64,000 nt of DNA from positions 4,836,001-4,900,000 of the forward strand of contig NZ_CP033381.1 of the NCBI RefSeq assembly GCF_016865255.1, read 5' to 3'. Position numbers and translations under genes: made by a program. The stretch is from Methylomonas sp. LW13 (lineage in GTDB: Bacteria > Pseudomonadota > Gammaproteobacteria > Methylococcales > Methylomonadaceae). Numbering within the stretch: position 1 is the stretch's first letter; each line of letters starts with the position of its first letter. Below are positions 1-10,500 of this stretch, piece after piece. The notes under the pieces are model-generated. The model saw only the letters and a list, made by a program, of their open reading frames with translations, was not told the origin of the DNA and made no database searches.

Positions 1-101
1 GGCTGATAATCAGCCGCCGGATAATCCGATCCCGCCATAGCTAAGGAACTGGTCAGCATTAGAGCTGCCATCACGCCTTTCGTTAATTCATTTCTTTTCA
101 C
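1..101 (-). CDS. Secreted protein, N-terminal fragment (runs off window)
   Basis: An open frame reads leftward from a GTG at 101-99 and leaves the window. The visible 33 residues form a classical Sec signal peptide: a basic start (VKRNE), a hydrophobic stretch (MAALMLTSSLAMA) with an Ala-X-Ala cleavage site, then the mature start GSDYPAADYQP. It lies 71 bp downstream of the transketolase gene on the same strand and could be cotranscribed. The function cannot be told from this fragment; the protein is probably periplasmic or outer-membrane associated. Confidence 0.6.
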   Translation of the reverse strand, partial: MKRNELTKGVMAALMLTSSLAMAGSDYPAADYQ

Positions 102-172
102 GTCTATCACCTATGCTGTTAGAAACGTGAGGCTTCGATCATTTAATCCAAACCTCACCTAAGTTTACAAAA

Positions 173-2188
173 TTAAAGAACGGCTTCCACATTAGCGACG
201 ACATTGTCCACGGTAAAGCCGAACTCTTTGAAGAGCTGACCTGCCGGGGCCGATTCGCCGAAACGGTCCAATCCTACGACTCTACCCGCGCTGCCGGCGT
301 ATTTCCACCAGCTGTCGGTTACTCCCGCTTCTACTACCACGCGCTGGGTCACGCTTGGCGGCAATACGCTGTCTTTGTAAGCTTGATCTTGCGCTTCGAA
401 GACGTTGGTAGACGGTAGTGACACCACGCGGATTTTTTTGCCTTTCGCGCTCAATGCGTCAGCGGCTTTCAACGCCAATTCCACTTCGGAACCGGTGGCA
501 ATGATGATCGCGTCCGGCGCGCCGTCGCTGTCTTTCAGGATGTAGCCCCCTTTGCTGATCGCGTCAATTTGTGCGGCGGTGCGAGGCACGTGCGGCAGGT
601 TTTGACGAGAGAAGATCAGGGTGCTCGGTCCATCTTGACGTTCGATAGCGGCTTTCCAGCAAACGGCCGACTCGACGGCGTCGCAAGGACGCCAGACGTG
701 CATGTTGGGAATCATGCGCAGGGTGGCGGTTTGTTCGACCGGTTGGTGGGTCGGGCCGTCTTCGCCCAGACCAATGGAGTCGTGGGTGTAAACGAAGATG
801 GTCGGGATTTTCATCAACGCGGCCATGCGCAGGGCGTTACGGGCGTATTCCGAGAACATCAGGAAGGTGGCGCCGTAGGGTTTGAAGCCGCCGTGCAGGG
901 TGATGCCGTTCATGATGGCGGACATACCGAATTCACGCACACCGTAGTAGGCGTAGTTGCCGTCGAAGCCCGGTTGGTTGACGTCTTTGCAGCCGGACCA
1001 CAGGGTCAGGTTGGAGCCCGCCAAGTCGGCAGAGCCGCCCAGCAGTTCGGGCAACAAGGGGCCAAAGCCGTTCAAGGTGTTTTGTGAGGCTTTGCGGCTG
1101 GCGATGGTTTCGCCTTTGGCATCCACCGCAGCGATAAACGCTTTGGATTTTTCAGCCCAATCGGCAGGCAGTTGGTTTTTGATCACGCGACGTTCAAATT
1201 CGGCCGCGAGTTCAGGATGTGCGGCTTTGTAAGCGGCAAATTTGGCGTTCCAGGCGCTTTCCAGCGTGGCTCCTTTGGCGTTGGCATCCCAACCGGCTTT
1301 GATGTCAGCAGGAATGTCGAACGGCGCATGCGGCCAACCCAGGTTTTCACGGGTCAAGGCAATTTCAGCTTCACCTAAGGCTGCACCATGGCATTCTTCT
1401 TTGCCTTGTTTGTTCGGCGAACCGAAGCCGATGGTGGTTTGGCAGCAGATGATAGAAGGCTTGTCGGTGACTTTTTTGGCTTCTTCAATCGCGGCTTTGA
1501 CGGCGTCGGGGTTGTGGCCGTCGACTTTAGGAATGACATGCCAGCCGTAGGCTTCAAAGCGTTTCGGAGTGTCGTCGAGGAACCAGCCGGCAACGTTGCC
1601 ATGACCACGGACTTCGCCGTCGATGGAGATGTTGTTGTCGTCGTAGAAGGCGATCAGTTTACCCAGTTTCATGGAGCCGGCCAGGGAGCAGGCTTCGTGG
1701 GAGATACCTTCCATCAAGCAACCGTCACCCAGGAATACGTAGGTGTGGTGGTCGACGATGTCGTGACCGGGACGGTTGAATTGGCCGGCCAGGGTGCGTT
1801 CGGCCAAGGCGAAACCGACGGCATTGGTGATGCCTTGTCCCAAGGGCCCTGTGGTGGTTTCCACACCTTCGGTGTAACCGTATTCAGGGTGTCCTGGGGT
1901 TTGCGAGTGCAGTTGGCGGAACTGTTTCAGTTCTTCGATCGGCAGGTTGTAGCCAGCCAAGTGCAGCAAGGAATAAATCAGCATGGAGCCGTGACCGTTG
2001 GACAGGATGAAGCGGTCGCGGTTGGGCCATTTGGGGTTGCTGGGGTTGTGTTGCAGAAAATCATTCCACAATACTTCTGCGATGTCGGCCATCCCCATCG
2101 GGGCTCCGGGGTGACCGGAGTTGGCTTTCTGTACGGCGTCCATGCTAAGTGCGCGGATGGCGTTCGCTAAGTCTCGGCGCGAAGGCAT
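173..2188 (-). CDS. tkt: Transketolase
   Basis: Thiamine-diphosphate-dependent transketolase of 671 residues, the normal length for the family. It moves two-carbon ketol units between sugar phosphates. In a RuMP methylotroph it is needed to regenerate ribulose 5-phosphate, the acceptor of formaldehyde. Visible signatures are the N-terminal [10 protein letters not shown] loop, [11 protein letters not shown], the ThDP/metal motif [13 protein letters not shown] near residue 155, the pyrimidine-domain stretch [13 protein letters not shown], and a C-terminal domain starting near [11 protein letters not shown] strong AAGGAG site precedes the ATG. It lies downstream of phi-hps, but a good terminator intervenes, so it probably has its own promoter in the 2189-2340 gap. 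Confidence 0.97.
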   Translation of the reverse strand: MPSRRDLANAIRALSMDAVQKANSGHPGAPMGMADIAEVLWNDFLQHNPSNPKWPNRDRFILSNGHGSMLIYSLLHLAGYNLPIEELKQFRQLHSQTPGHPEYGYTEGVETTTGPLGQGITNAVGFALAERTLAGQFNRPGHDIVDHHTYVFLGDGCLMEGISHEACSLAGSMKLGKLIAFYDDNNISIDGEVRGHGNVAGWFLDDTPKRFEAYGWHVIPKVDGHNPDAVKAAIEEAKKVTDKPSIICCQTTIGFGSPNKQGKEECHGAALGEAEIALTRENLGWPHAPFDIPADIKAGWDANAKGATLESAWNAKFAAYKAAHPELAAEFERRVIKNQLPADWAEKSKAFIAAVDAKGETIASRKASQNTLNGFGPLLPELLGGSADLAGSNLTLWSGCKDVNQPGFDGNYAYYGVREFGMSAIMNGITLHGGFKPYGATFLMFSEYARNALRMAALMKIPTIFVYTHDSIGLGEDGPTHQPVEQTATLRMIPNMHVWRPCDAVESAVCWKAAIERQDGPSTLIFSRQNLPHVPRTAAQIDAISKGGYILKDSDGAPDAIIIATGSEVELALKAADALSAKGKKIRVVSLPSTNVFEAQDQAYKDSVLPPSVTQRVVVEAGVTDSWWKYAGSAGRVVGLDRFGESAPAGQLFKEFGFTVDNVVANVEAVL

Positions 2189-2343
2189 GTTGGTCTCCTT
2201 TTTATTTTGTTATTTTAGTTGCGACATTCGATTACTCAAACATCACTCTGGCTGAGGCTGGTAAATACAAGGAAGACCAAAACCACACTCTCGTTCATTC
2301 AGACTGCTGGAATCGGTATCGCCTTGACACCCGAATGTAATGT

Positions 2344-2380
2344 AAAAAACCCGTGACCGAATTGCTCCGGCCACAGGTTT
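2344..2380 (-). terminator. Rho-independent terminator of hps-phi
   Basis: On the minus strand, just after the phi stop, a 12-bp stem (AACCTGTGGCCG pairing with CGGTCACGGGTT through two G-U pairs) closes an 8-nt loop and is followed by six T residues. This separates the hps-phi unit from transketolase. Confidence 0.8.
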
Positions 2381-2390
2381 ACACGCTAAG

Positions 2391-2924
2391 TTATTCCAAA
2401 TTGGCGTGTCTTGATCTCATTTCTTCTTCTGCAATACCTTTGTCATGGATTACATGCGAAATTGTCGCTTCCAGGAAAAACAAGGTAGATAATTCAAACA
2501 CAGTACCCATAGGCATGCCTTTGACTTTACCGTATTGTTCTGATCTGCCGATTTGCAAAGTGACATCAGCCATGTCGCCAATCGTTGAATCGTCCTTAGC
2601 CGAAATCAACACAATCTTTGCGCCGACTTCTTTGGCTTTTTTGGTAAAGGCAATCAACTGCTCGGTTTCACCGGAGCCGGAAATAATGATCAACAAATCG
2701 CCAGCTTTGATGCTTGGCGTAACAATTTCACCCACAACGCTAACGTCGTAGCCGCCATGCATCAAACGCATGGCAAAGAAATTGCCGACTAGCTTTGAAC
2801 GGCCAGCGCCCGATATAAAAATGCGCTTAGCCTGATCCAGCATGTCCACCAAGGTTTTGTCATGCGAATCGGGTGTCGCTTCCAGAATCCCTGAGATTTT
2901 GTCAATAATTAACTGCTGATGCAT
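2391..2924 (-). CDS. hxlB: 6-phospho-3-hexuloisomerase
   Basis: A SIS-domain sugar isomerase of 177 residues. It converts hexulose 6-phosphate, the product of the neighbouring synthase, to fructose 6-phosphate. The SIS phosphosugar-binding segments are visible as FISGAGRSKLVGNFFAMRL near residue 37 and IIISGSGETEQLIAFTKKA near residue 77. It starts 3 bp after the hps stop, so the two are translationally coupled. This order is the standard RuMP arrangement. In methylotroph literature the pair is also called hps/phi or rmpA/rmpB. Confidence 0.96.
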   Translation of the reverse strand: MHQQLIIDKISGILEATPDSHDKTLVDMLDQAKRIFISGAGRSKLVGNFFAMRLMHGGYDVSVVGEIVTPSIKAGDLLIIISGSGETEQLIAFTKKAKEVGAKIVLISAKDDSTIGDMADVTLQIGRSEQYGKVKGMPMGTVFELSTLFFLEATISHVIHDKGIAEEEMRSRHANLE

Positions 2925-2927
2925 GAC

Positions 2928-3575
2928 TTATACCGCCGCCGCATCAACCAATTCACGGATTTCACGAGCTGCTTCAGCAGGTGAAGGAGCACCGTAGATA
3001 GCTGCACCAACAACGATGATATTAGCGCCAGCTTCAACGACTTGTTGTACAGTCGCTTGTTTGATACCGCCAGCAACAGAGATACGCACATTCAGACCCA
3101 AACGAGCGATATCGTTCAAATCGGTGAAAGGTGTATGACCGGCTGCTTGCGCGTCCAGACCAGTGTGAATACCAACGATTTGCGCGCCCAATTTGACAGA
3201 CTCTCTTGCGCAGTCTGCTTTATCGGCCACGTTGATCAAGTCGATTTGAGTTTCAGCGCCGTGTTTTTTCGCAGCTTTGATAACGCCAGCGATAGTGGCC
3301 AAACCGGATACGCCCAATACGGTGCAGATGTCCGCGCCAGCAGCATAGAAAGCACCCGCTTCGTATTCGCCTGCGTCCATGGTTTTCAGGTCAACCAACA
3401 ACAATTTGTCAGGGTAACGTTGTCTCAGTTCTTTAACCAGGTTGATACCGTTGTATTTAATGCAAGGAGTGCCGATTTCAAAAATATCGACATAGGGTGC
3501 TACTTGATCTGCCAACGCAACGGTTTGGTTGAAATCCAGTGAATCCAACGCCATTTGAATTAATGGTCTTGCCAT
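2928..3575 (-). CDS. hxlA: 3-hexulose-6-phosphate synthase
   Basis: An orotidine-phosphate-decarboxylase-superfamily barrel of 215 residues that condenses formaldehyde with ribulose 5-phosphate, the key carbon-fixing step of the RuMP cycle. The family's DxKxxD-type catalytic signature is visible as LLVDLKTMDAGE near residue 60, and the phosphate-binding end of the barrel as VAGGIKQAT. The frame is open for 19 codons further upstream, but the ATG at 3575 is the family start (MARPLIQMALDSLDF) and has a GGAG site 9 nt ahead. A promoter is visible about 100 bp upstream. Confidence 0.97.
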   Translation of the reverse strand: MARPLIQMALDSLDFNQTVALADQVAPYVDIFEIGTPCIKYNGINLVKELRQRYPDKLLLVDLKTMDAGEYEAGAFYAAGADICTVLGVSGLATIAGVIKAAKKHGAETQIDLINVADKADCARESVKLGAQIVGIHTGLDAQAAGHTPFTDLNDIARLGLNVRISVAGGIKQATVQQVVEAGANIIVVGAAIYGAPSPAEAAREIRELVDAAAV

Positions 3576-3671
3576 GTGATGTGCTCCGAAAGTTTTAATT
3601 TTTAGTAATAGCCGATTCTTGCAAATTGCCACAACCCGCTAGGCTTGTCACGTACGTGTGATGCATTTGTA

Positions 3672-3701
3672 ACTGTAAGGTAGAAATGGGATATATGTCA
3701 A
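3672..3701 (-). promoter_or_regulatory. Probable sigma-70 promoter of hps-phi
   Basis: On the minus strand a perfect -35 hexamer TTGACA (3701-3696) is followed after 18 nt by TACAGT (3677-3672), which matches four of six consensus -10 bases. It lies about 100 bp upstream of the hps start. Read from sequence only; no transcription start is known. Confidence 0.5.
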
Positions 3702-4008
3702 TGCTTAGCAACTGCGCGCAGCCTACAGGTTATGCGAACAAATTGTTACTAGACAAGTCCGCGGCGTAAGCTTAGGCTGAACAAAACCGCAGGCAAACCG
3801 AGCAAAATTCAATTTCAATTTTAGGATTCATCGCTTACGAACTGATAAATCTGGATATTTTTTTGGCTAATTGTCTATCCTCGCCGCAATAACACAGCAT
3901 CCTTTAGCCTGATCACCAGCTCTCGACACCCAAATCGCCGCATTTTGCCTGCCATCGAAAAGATGAAAAAGTCATACCTCGATCTAATAACAACCGGAGA
4001 GGAACAGC
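3702..4008. other. Divergent intergenic region hps / thpR
   Basis: This is the 5' side of two divergent genes. Apart from the putative hps promoter beside it and the GGAGAGG ribosome-binding site of thpR at its right end, no gene, repeat or clear hairpin was seen. Confidence 0.5.
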
Positions 4009-4515
4009 TTGAAACGTCTCTTTTTTGCCTTATGGCCGGAACAAAACGCCAGGCAACAATGCGCGGCTTTAATCAGCCAACTAAACCGAACCGGAAAACC
4101 CGTTAAGGAAGCAAACTTACATGTCACCGTGTTGTTTTTAGGGAGAATTTCTGCAGAACAACAGGCCATAATCACCAGGGAGGCAGGAAAACTGCCAACA
4201 CCGCTGATAACGTTAAATTTTGACCACCTGAGTTTCTGGAAAAAACCTGCCGTGCTATGCCTGACCGCCAGCCAATTCGATCAAAGCGTGTCGACATTAA
4301 ACGAAAACTTGGCCCGCATAGCCAAACAACAAGGGATACCCATCGAAAACAGACTATTCAAGCCGCATGTCACTTTAGTTAAAAAGGCTAGTTCGGCAAT
4401 CGATTTCGATTTCGCCCCCATACTTTGGCAATCAATAGGATTCTGCTTGGTAGAATCCTGCTCAGGTCCGGATGGCGTTGAATATCGAATTATCCAACGC
4501 TGGCCGGCAATTTAG
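4009..4515 (+). CDS. thpR: RNA 2',3'-cyclic phosphodiesterase (LigT/ThpR family)
   Basis: A 2H phosphoesterase of 168 residues. The two HxTx catalytic motifs are clear: HVTV near residue 38 and HVTL near residue 123. The family hydrolyses 2',3'-cyclic RNA ends and can join tRNA halves in vitro; its role in the cell is not settled. The start is a TTG with a GGAGAGG site 7 nt ahead, and the protein begins KRLFFALWPE, which is typical. It is followed 23 bp later by the MIF-like gene on the same strand. Confidence 0.9.
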   Translation: MKRLFFALWPEQNARQQCAALISQLNRTGKPVKEANLHVTVLFLGRISAEQQAIITREAGKLPTPLITLNFDHLSFWKKPAVLCLTASQFDQSVSTLNENLARIAKQQGIPIENRLFKPHVTLVKKASSAIDFDFAPILWQSIGFCLVESCSGPDGVEYRIIQRWPAI

Positions 4516-4538
4516 CACCTCAAAACAGGAGACTGATC

Positions 4539-4886
4539 ATGCCCTTTTTAAAATTGAACACCAACTCAGTGCTCGATACAGAACTGAAATCAAAATTGTT
4601 AGACGAACTATCACAACTGGTATCCAAAGAGACCGGCAAACCGGAGCGCTACGTCATGATTAGCATTGAGCAAAACGACGCCATGCTGTTTGCCGGCAGC
4701 ACTACCCACTTGGCATATCTGGAATGCAAGAGCATTGGCCTGAGCAGTAGCCAAGCCAAAAACTTGTCTGCATCGATATGCCAATTGCTCAATACCCGGC
4801 TTTCAATCCCTCAGGATCGGATTTATATCGAATTCAGTAACTGTCCGGCTGATTTTTGGGGCTGGAACGGCTCGACATTTGGCTAA
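4539..4886 (+). CDS. MIF/tautomerase-family protein
   Basis: A 115-residue protein of the macrophage migration inhibitory factor (phenylpyruvate tautomerase) family. The initiator Met is followed by Pro (MPFLKLNTN), the catalytic N-terminal proline of the superfamily once Met is removed. The C-terminal stretch IEFSNCPADFWGWNGSTFG matches the family's conserved end. Bacterial homologues have an unproven physiological role. An AGGAG site precedes the ATG. It shares a terminator hairpin with the converging comEA-like gene. Confidence 0.88.
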   Translation: MPFLKLNTNSVLDTELKSKLLDELSQLVSKETGKPERYVMISIEQNDAMLFAGSTTHLAYLECKSIGLSSSQAKNLSASICQLLNTRLSIPQDRIYIEFSNCPADFWGWNGSTFG

Positions 4887-4932
4887 ACTACCCGGACGTC
4901 GAATAAATACGATTCAGACAAAACAGACTCAA

Positions 4933-4967
4933 TGAGTTGGCGCACCAAGCCCAAGCGCGCCAACTCA
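4933..4967. terminator. Bidirectional terminator hairpin
   Basis: A perfect 11-bp inverted repeat (TGAGTTGGCGC / GCGCCAACTCA) with a 13-nt loop sits between two converging genes. T-rich sequence follows on both strands but there is no long uninterrupted T run. Its position favours termination of both transcripts. Confidence 0.65.
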
Positions 4968-4973
4968 GTCGCC

Positions 4974-5300
4974 TTATTTTGATTTTTTAGGTTCTTGGGG
5001 CTTTTCCGGTTTCTCTGGCTTAGCAATTTTTTCAGCAGCAGCGGGAGCAGAATCCCCAAACAGAATATTCTTCTCATTCTGTTGGACGGTTTTCTCTCCA
5101 ATTCCAGACACATTTTCCAGATCTTTCAATGTCTTAAAATCGCCATGCTCCTTACGGTATTGAACCACCGCCTCGGCCTTCTTCGGACCTATCCCGGTCA
5201 AAGCTTTGGAAATGGTTTCGGCATCGGCTTGGTTGATATTGATTGGCTCAGCAAATACGGCAAAAGAATACAGCATAAAAAGTACAAATAACTTTTTCAT
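4974..5300 (-). CDS. comEA: ComEA-like helix-hairpin-helix protein
   Basis: A 108-residue exported protein: signal peptide (KKLFVLFMLYSFAVFA), then two helix-hairpin-helix motifs (residues about 20-80, with LTGIGPKKAEAVVQYR and LENVSGIGEKTVQQN) and a low-complexity Lys/Pro/Glu tail. ComEA-type proteins bind incoming double-stranded DNA in the periplasm during natural transformation; many proteobacterial copies stand alone, as here. Competence would matter for the cassette acquisition inferred elsewhere in this window, but that link is speculative. Confidence 0.85.
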   Translation of the reverse strand: MKKLFVLFMLYSFAVFAEPININQADAETISKALTGIGPKKAEAVVQYRKEHGDFKTLKDLENVSGIGEKTVQQNEKNILFGDSAPAAAEKIAKPEKPEKPQEPKKSK

Positions 5301-5427
5301 GGATTTTCTCCGATTGGATTTTAGGGCTGCCTGGACTAATCAGCACACACTAATCGGCTGACTTTTCAAGCTAGCCAATCTTAGCCTGTTCTTTAAATTT
5401 TACAATTCAAAAACAAAAATCCACTGA

Positions 5428-6399
5428 TTAATCGGCGCTAGCCACAATCACAGCCCGAACCGGCGCCGGCAAGCCTTCACAAGTTAAATCCGGAGAATGC
5501 GGATCCAAAAATTCCGCCAAAGAATGAAACCGCATCCATTCGGTACTGCGCTGCTCCTCGACAGAAGTTTTGGAAACATCCGCTAGGCGAATATTTTTAA
5601 ACCCGCAGCGGCGCATCCATAACATCAAAGCTGCGCAGCTCGGTAAAAACCACACATTGCGCATTTGCGCATAACGCCCCTCAGGCACCAAGACATGCTG
5701 CGCGTCCCCTTCAACAACCAGAGTCTCCAAAATCAATTCACCGCCAGCCCGCAAACAGCCCCTTAATTCCAGCAAATGATCGATGGGTGAGCGGCGGTGA
5801 TACAACACCCCCATCGAAAACACCGTATCGAATAGCCCCATGTTGGGCGGCACATCTTCTATCCCCAGCGGCAACAGATAAATCGGCGCCTCACCGTGCA
5901 GCTTTCGGATAGCCTGGAACTGCATTACGCTGAGCAATGTCGGATCAATGCCAACCACCAATCGCGCTCCCGCACCGAGCATGCGCCAACAATGATAGCC
6001 GTTGCCGCAACCAACATCCAAAACCAAGCGATTTCGTAGCGGTGCGATCTGGTCTTTCACCCTGTCCCATTTCCAATCCGAACGCCATTCGGTATCGATG
6101 TCAATGTCGAAGATCCGATAAGGTCCTTTTCGCCAAGGATGCAACTGCATCAACTGTTCGCGCAAACCGGCCCGCATCTCATCGGAAATATCCTCTGCCT
6201 GACCTACTCTGACACTCTCCAACAAATCGACACTCGACGGCATCAAATCCGGCAAATCCTCTACCACCTGTTGCCAGCGCTTCAGATCGCCATGCGACGA
6301 ATCCGCAAAAGCCGCCGCCAATTGCTCAGGCAAACGGTTTACCCAAACTTCGTCGCCGGCCGCCGCCAATGCTTGATAAAGACCTTGGTATAGCTTCAT
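5428..6399 (-). CDS. cmoB: tRNA U34 carboxymethyltransferase
   Basis: A 323-residue enzyme, the same length as E. coli CmoB. It transfers the carboxymethyl group of carboxy-S-adenosylmethionine to 5-hydroxyuridine at the wobble position of certain tRNAs. The Rossmann motif LDVGCGNGYHCWRML and the GPYRIFDIDIDTEWRSDWKW stretch are diagnostic. The frame is open 14 codons further upstream, but the ATG at 6399 begins MKLYQGLYQAL, the family start, and overlaps the cmoA stop by the coupled ATGA arrangement. Confidence 0.95.
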   Translation of the reverse strand: MKLYQGLYQALAAAGDEVWVNRLPEQLAAAFADSSHGDLKRWQQVVEDLPDLMPSSVDLLESVRVGQAEDISDEMRAGLREQLMQLHPWRKGPYRIFDIDIDTEWRSDWKWDRVKDQIAPLRNRLVLDVGCGNGYHCWRMLGAGARLVVGIDPTLLSVMQFQAIRKLHGEAPIYLLPLGIEDVPPNMGLFDTVFSMGVLYHRRSPIDHLLELRGCLRAGGELILETLVVEGDAQHVLVPEGRYAQMRNVWFLPSCAALMLWMRRCGFKNIRLADVSKTSVEEQRSTEWMRFHSLAEFLDPHSPDLTCEGLPAPVRAVIVASAD

Positions 6400-7139
6400 T
6401 TCAATGCAATCATCGAAGCGAAGTTGAAATACTGAAACCAAACTTCCGCGCTGGCGAAACCCGCCAACTTCAAGCGCTGTTGATGCGCGATAAAGGTTTC
6501 CGGAATCAGCACATTCTCCAAAGCGCTGCGCTTTTGGCTGATTTCCAGTTCGCTATAGCCTTGGGCTTTTTTAAATAAATGATGCATATCAATCTGCAAA
6601 GCCTGCTGTCTAACATCATCGAACGCCAGCTTTTCGGACAAAATCAAAATCCCGCCCGGTAACAAACCTTGATAGATCGTGGTCAAAAAAGCCTGCCGAT
6701 CAGCCAGCGGAATAAACTGCAGCGTAAAATTCAGCACCACTACAGAGGCATTACTAATCGCAATATCGCGAACATCGGCACATAAAATTTCTATCTCGGC
6801 CCCACCGGATGCAACGGCCAGATTTTGCCGGCATTGCTCGACCATTGCAGCCGAACAATCCACGGCAACGATTCGGCAATTGTTAGTCGTGATTTGCTGA
6901 TGCATAGCCAAGGTCGCCGCCCCCAACGAGCAGCCCAAGTCGTAGCAAACGCTATCTTGCTTGGCAAAACGCGCCGCCAATAGACCGATAGCCGAGATAA
7001 TCGTGCTGTACCCGGGCACTGAGCGCTGGATCATGTCGGGAAAGACTTTGACGACAGTTTCGTCGAAAGCAAATGCGTTGATTTCGCCTAGCGGACTGGC
7101 GTACAGAGAGTCTTTAGCGGATTGCATACTGATGGTCAT
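6396..7139 (-). CDS. cmoA: Carboxy-SAM synthase
   Basis: A 247-residue SAM-dependent enzyme, identical in length to E. coli CmoA. It makes carboxy-S-adenosylmethionine from SAM and prephenate, the substrate for the overlapping cmoB product. Family features include the SAM-binding segment VCYDLGCSLGAATLAMHQ, VVLNFTLQFIPLADRQ and ILILSEKLAF. Operon with cmoB (4-bp overlap) and probably mlaC (51 bp upstream). Confidence 0.95.
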   Translation of the reverse strand: MTISMQSAKDSLYASPLGEINAFAFDETVVKVFPDMIQRSVPGYSTIISAIGLLAARFAKQDSVCYDLGCSLGAATLAMHQQITTNNCRIVAVDCSAAMVEQCRQNLAVASGGAEIEILCADVRDIAISNASVVVLNFTLQFIPLADRQAFLTTIYQGLLPGGILILSEKLAFDDVRQQALQIDMHHLFKKAQGYSELEISQKRSALENVLIPETFIAHQQRLKLAGFASAEVWFQYFNFASMIALK

Positions 7140-7190
7140 TCCCGGCTGCCCCTAAACGGCACACCCGGGAACACTAAGAGAGGGAAAAGC

Positions 7191-8994
<1,804 letters not shown>

Positions 8995-9016
8995 CAACCA
9001 GACAAACGGACCCGGC

Positions 9017-9592
9017 ATGAACGAAGACTTTGATTTTGATGACAGTCATTCGACTGACGATCCGCCCCAACAGCGCCGACGTTACTTCGGCCTGGAACAG
9101 GCGGTATTTATTCTGCTGGTCGTTTTATCGCTGACCGGCATCGCTATTACCGAATTCAACCCGCACGACGGCTATGGTTATTGGCTATTCATGGTGATCG
9201 TGTTTGGCATGCTGTCGATTTTCGTCTCCTGGCTACAAACCCGAACCAACGACAACGACTTTGGCGACATCGTCAAGGCCCAAGGGCTGCATTGGCTGCA
9301 TACGCTGGTTGTGGTGATAGCCGCCGCATTGCTTAACAAATCCGAGCAGTTATCCGACAGAAGCGCCAGCCTGGTTATCTTGCTGATCCTGGCCTTAGCC
9401 ACCCTGCTGGATGGCATCCGCATCGGCTGGCAATACAGCCTACTCGGTTTTTTCCTGGCAACCTGCGCGCTGATCGTGGCTTATTTCGAGAACTTTATGC
9501 CCATCAGTATAGGGCTGGGAGTGCTGGTGATAGCCTGCACTTTCCTCTGGGAATATTGGCGCAGCAAATACAGTACCGATGATGAAAATTGA
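9017..9592 (+). CDS. Integral membrane protein of unknown function
   Basis: A 191-residue protein with an acidic soluble N-terminus (NEDFDFDDSHSTDD) and about five or six hydrophobic segments: residues about 28-46, 55-73, 94-108, 117-132, 140-155 and 160-175. It begins 22 bp after hemB, and its end overlaps the aroE start by 14 bp, so it is translated in a hemB-aroE operon. I do not recognise the family. Confidence 0.75.
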   Translation: MNEDFDFDDSHSTDDPPQQRRRYFGLEQAVFILLVVLSLTGIAITEFNPHDGYGYWLFMVIVFGMLSIFVSWLQTRTNDNDFGDIVKAQGLHWLHTLVVVIAAALLNKSEQLSDRSASLVILLILALATLLDGIRIGWQYSLLGFFLATCALIVAYFENFMPISIGLGVLVIACTFLWEYWRSKYSTDDEN

Positions 9593-10427
9593 TAATTACG
9601 CGGTATTCGGCCAACCGATCAGCCACAGTAAATCACCGCGTATCCATAAATTATTTGCCGAACAAACCGGTCAACTGATGGACTATAGGGCCCAAGAGGT
9701 GCCTGCGGAAACTTTTGCCGCGGCTACCAGCCGTTTTTTTGCCGATGGCGGCAAAGGCCTGAATTGCACCGTCCCGCTCAAGGAACTGGCCTGGCAATAT
9801 GCCGACCAACTGACGGAACGCGCTCGTCAAGCAAAAGCCGTCAACACCTTATTCCGCCAAGCGGACGACATCATTTTGGGCGACAACACCGACGGCATCG
9901 GCTTGCTTAACGACTTAACCATAAACCATGGCATCACACTGAAGGATGCCGAGATTTTGATTCTAGGGGCTGGAGGAGCCACACGCGGCATCGTCCCTCC
10001 CCTACTGGAACAGCAGCCGTCGGGATTGGTCATCGTCAATCGCAATGTGAGCAAAGCCCACGCAATTGCCGAGGATTTCGCGGCACTAGGCGCGGTGCAT
10101 GCTTGCGATTACGCTAATCTTAAAGATCGCCAATTTGATTTGATCATCAACGCCACGTCGGCCAGCCTCAGCGGCGATTTACCACCTTTGCCGGCCGCAC
10201 TATTGAAAGCCGGCGGCAGTTGCTACGACTTGGCTTACGCCAACCAAGCCACCGCATTTGTGACATGGGGCTTGGCGAATAAGGCCGCGCACAGCCTGGA
10301 CGGCTTGGGCATGTTGGTAGAGCAGGCCGCCGAAGCGTTCTTTATTTGGCGAGGCGTGCGTCCACAAACCTCGCAGGTGATTGGCCTGCTAAACGCCGAA
10401 AGAGCATTAAACAACACGAACGGATGA
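9579..10427 (+). CDS. aroE: Shikimate dehydrogenase
   Basis: A 282-residue NADPH-dependent shikimate dehydrogenase, which reduces 3-dehydroshikimate in aromatic amino acid synthesis. The substrate site GQPISHSKSPRIHKLF, the catalytic lysine context CTVPLKELA and the nucleotide-binding motif ILGAGGATRG are all intact. The start overlaps the previous gene (ATGATGAAAATTGA). Confidence 0.95.
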   Translation: MMKIDNYAVFGQPISHSKSPRIHKLFAEQTGQLMDYRAQEVPAETFAAATSRFFADGGKGLNCTVPLKELAWQYADQLTERARQAKAVNTLFRQADDIILGDNTDGIGLLNDLTINHGITLKDAEILILGAGGATRGIVPPLLEQQPSGLVIVNRNVSKAHAIAEDFAALGAVHACDYANLKDRQFDLIINATSASLSGDLPPLPAALLKAGGSCYDLAYANQATAFVTWGLANKAAHSLDGLGMLVEQAAEAFFIWRGVRPQTSQVIGLLNAERALNNTNG

Positions 10428-10500
10428 AATTATTGACCGGGGCGATGTCCATGGTAACAATCTCCCCAAACCGCCCGCCATTAACGTTTACTGGAATACT

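Noticed and set aside
1388-2170. Plus-strand open frame of 260 codons opposite tkt
   Set aside because: Antisense to a perfectly conserved transketolase; composition is typical of a shadow frame and there is no ribosome-binding site.
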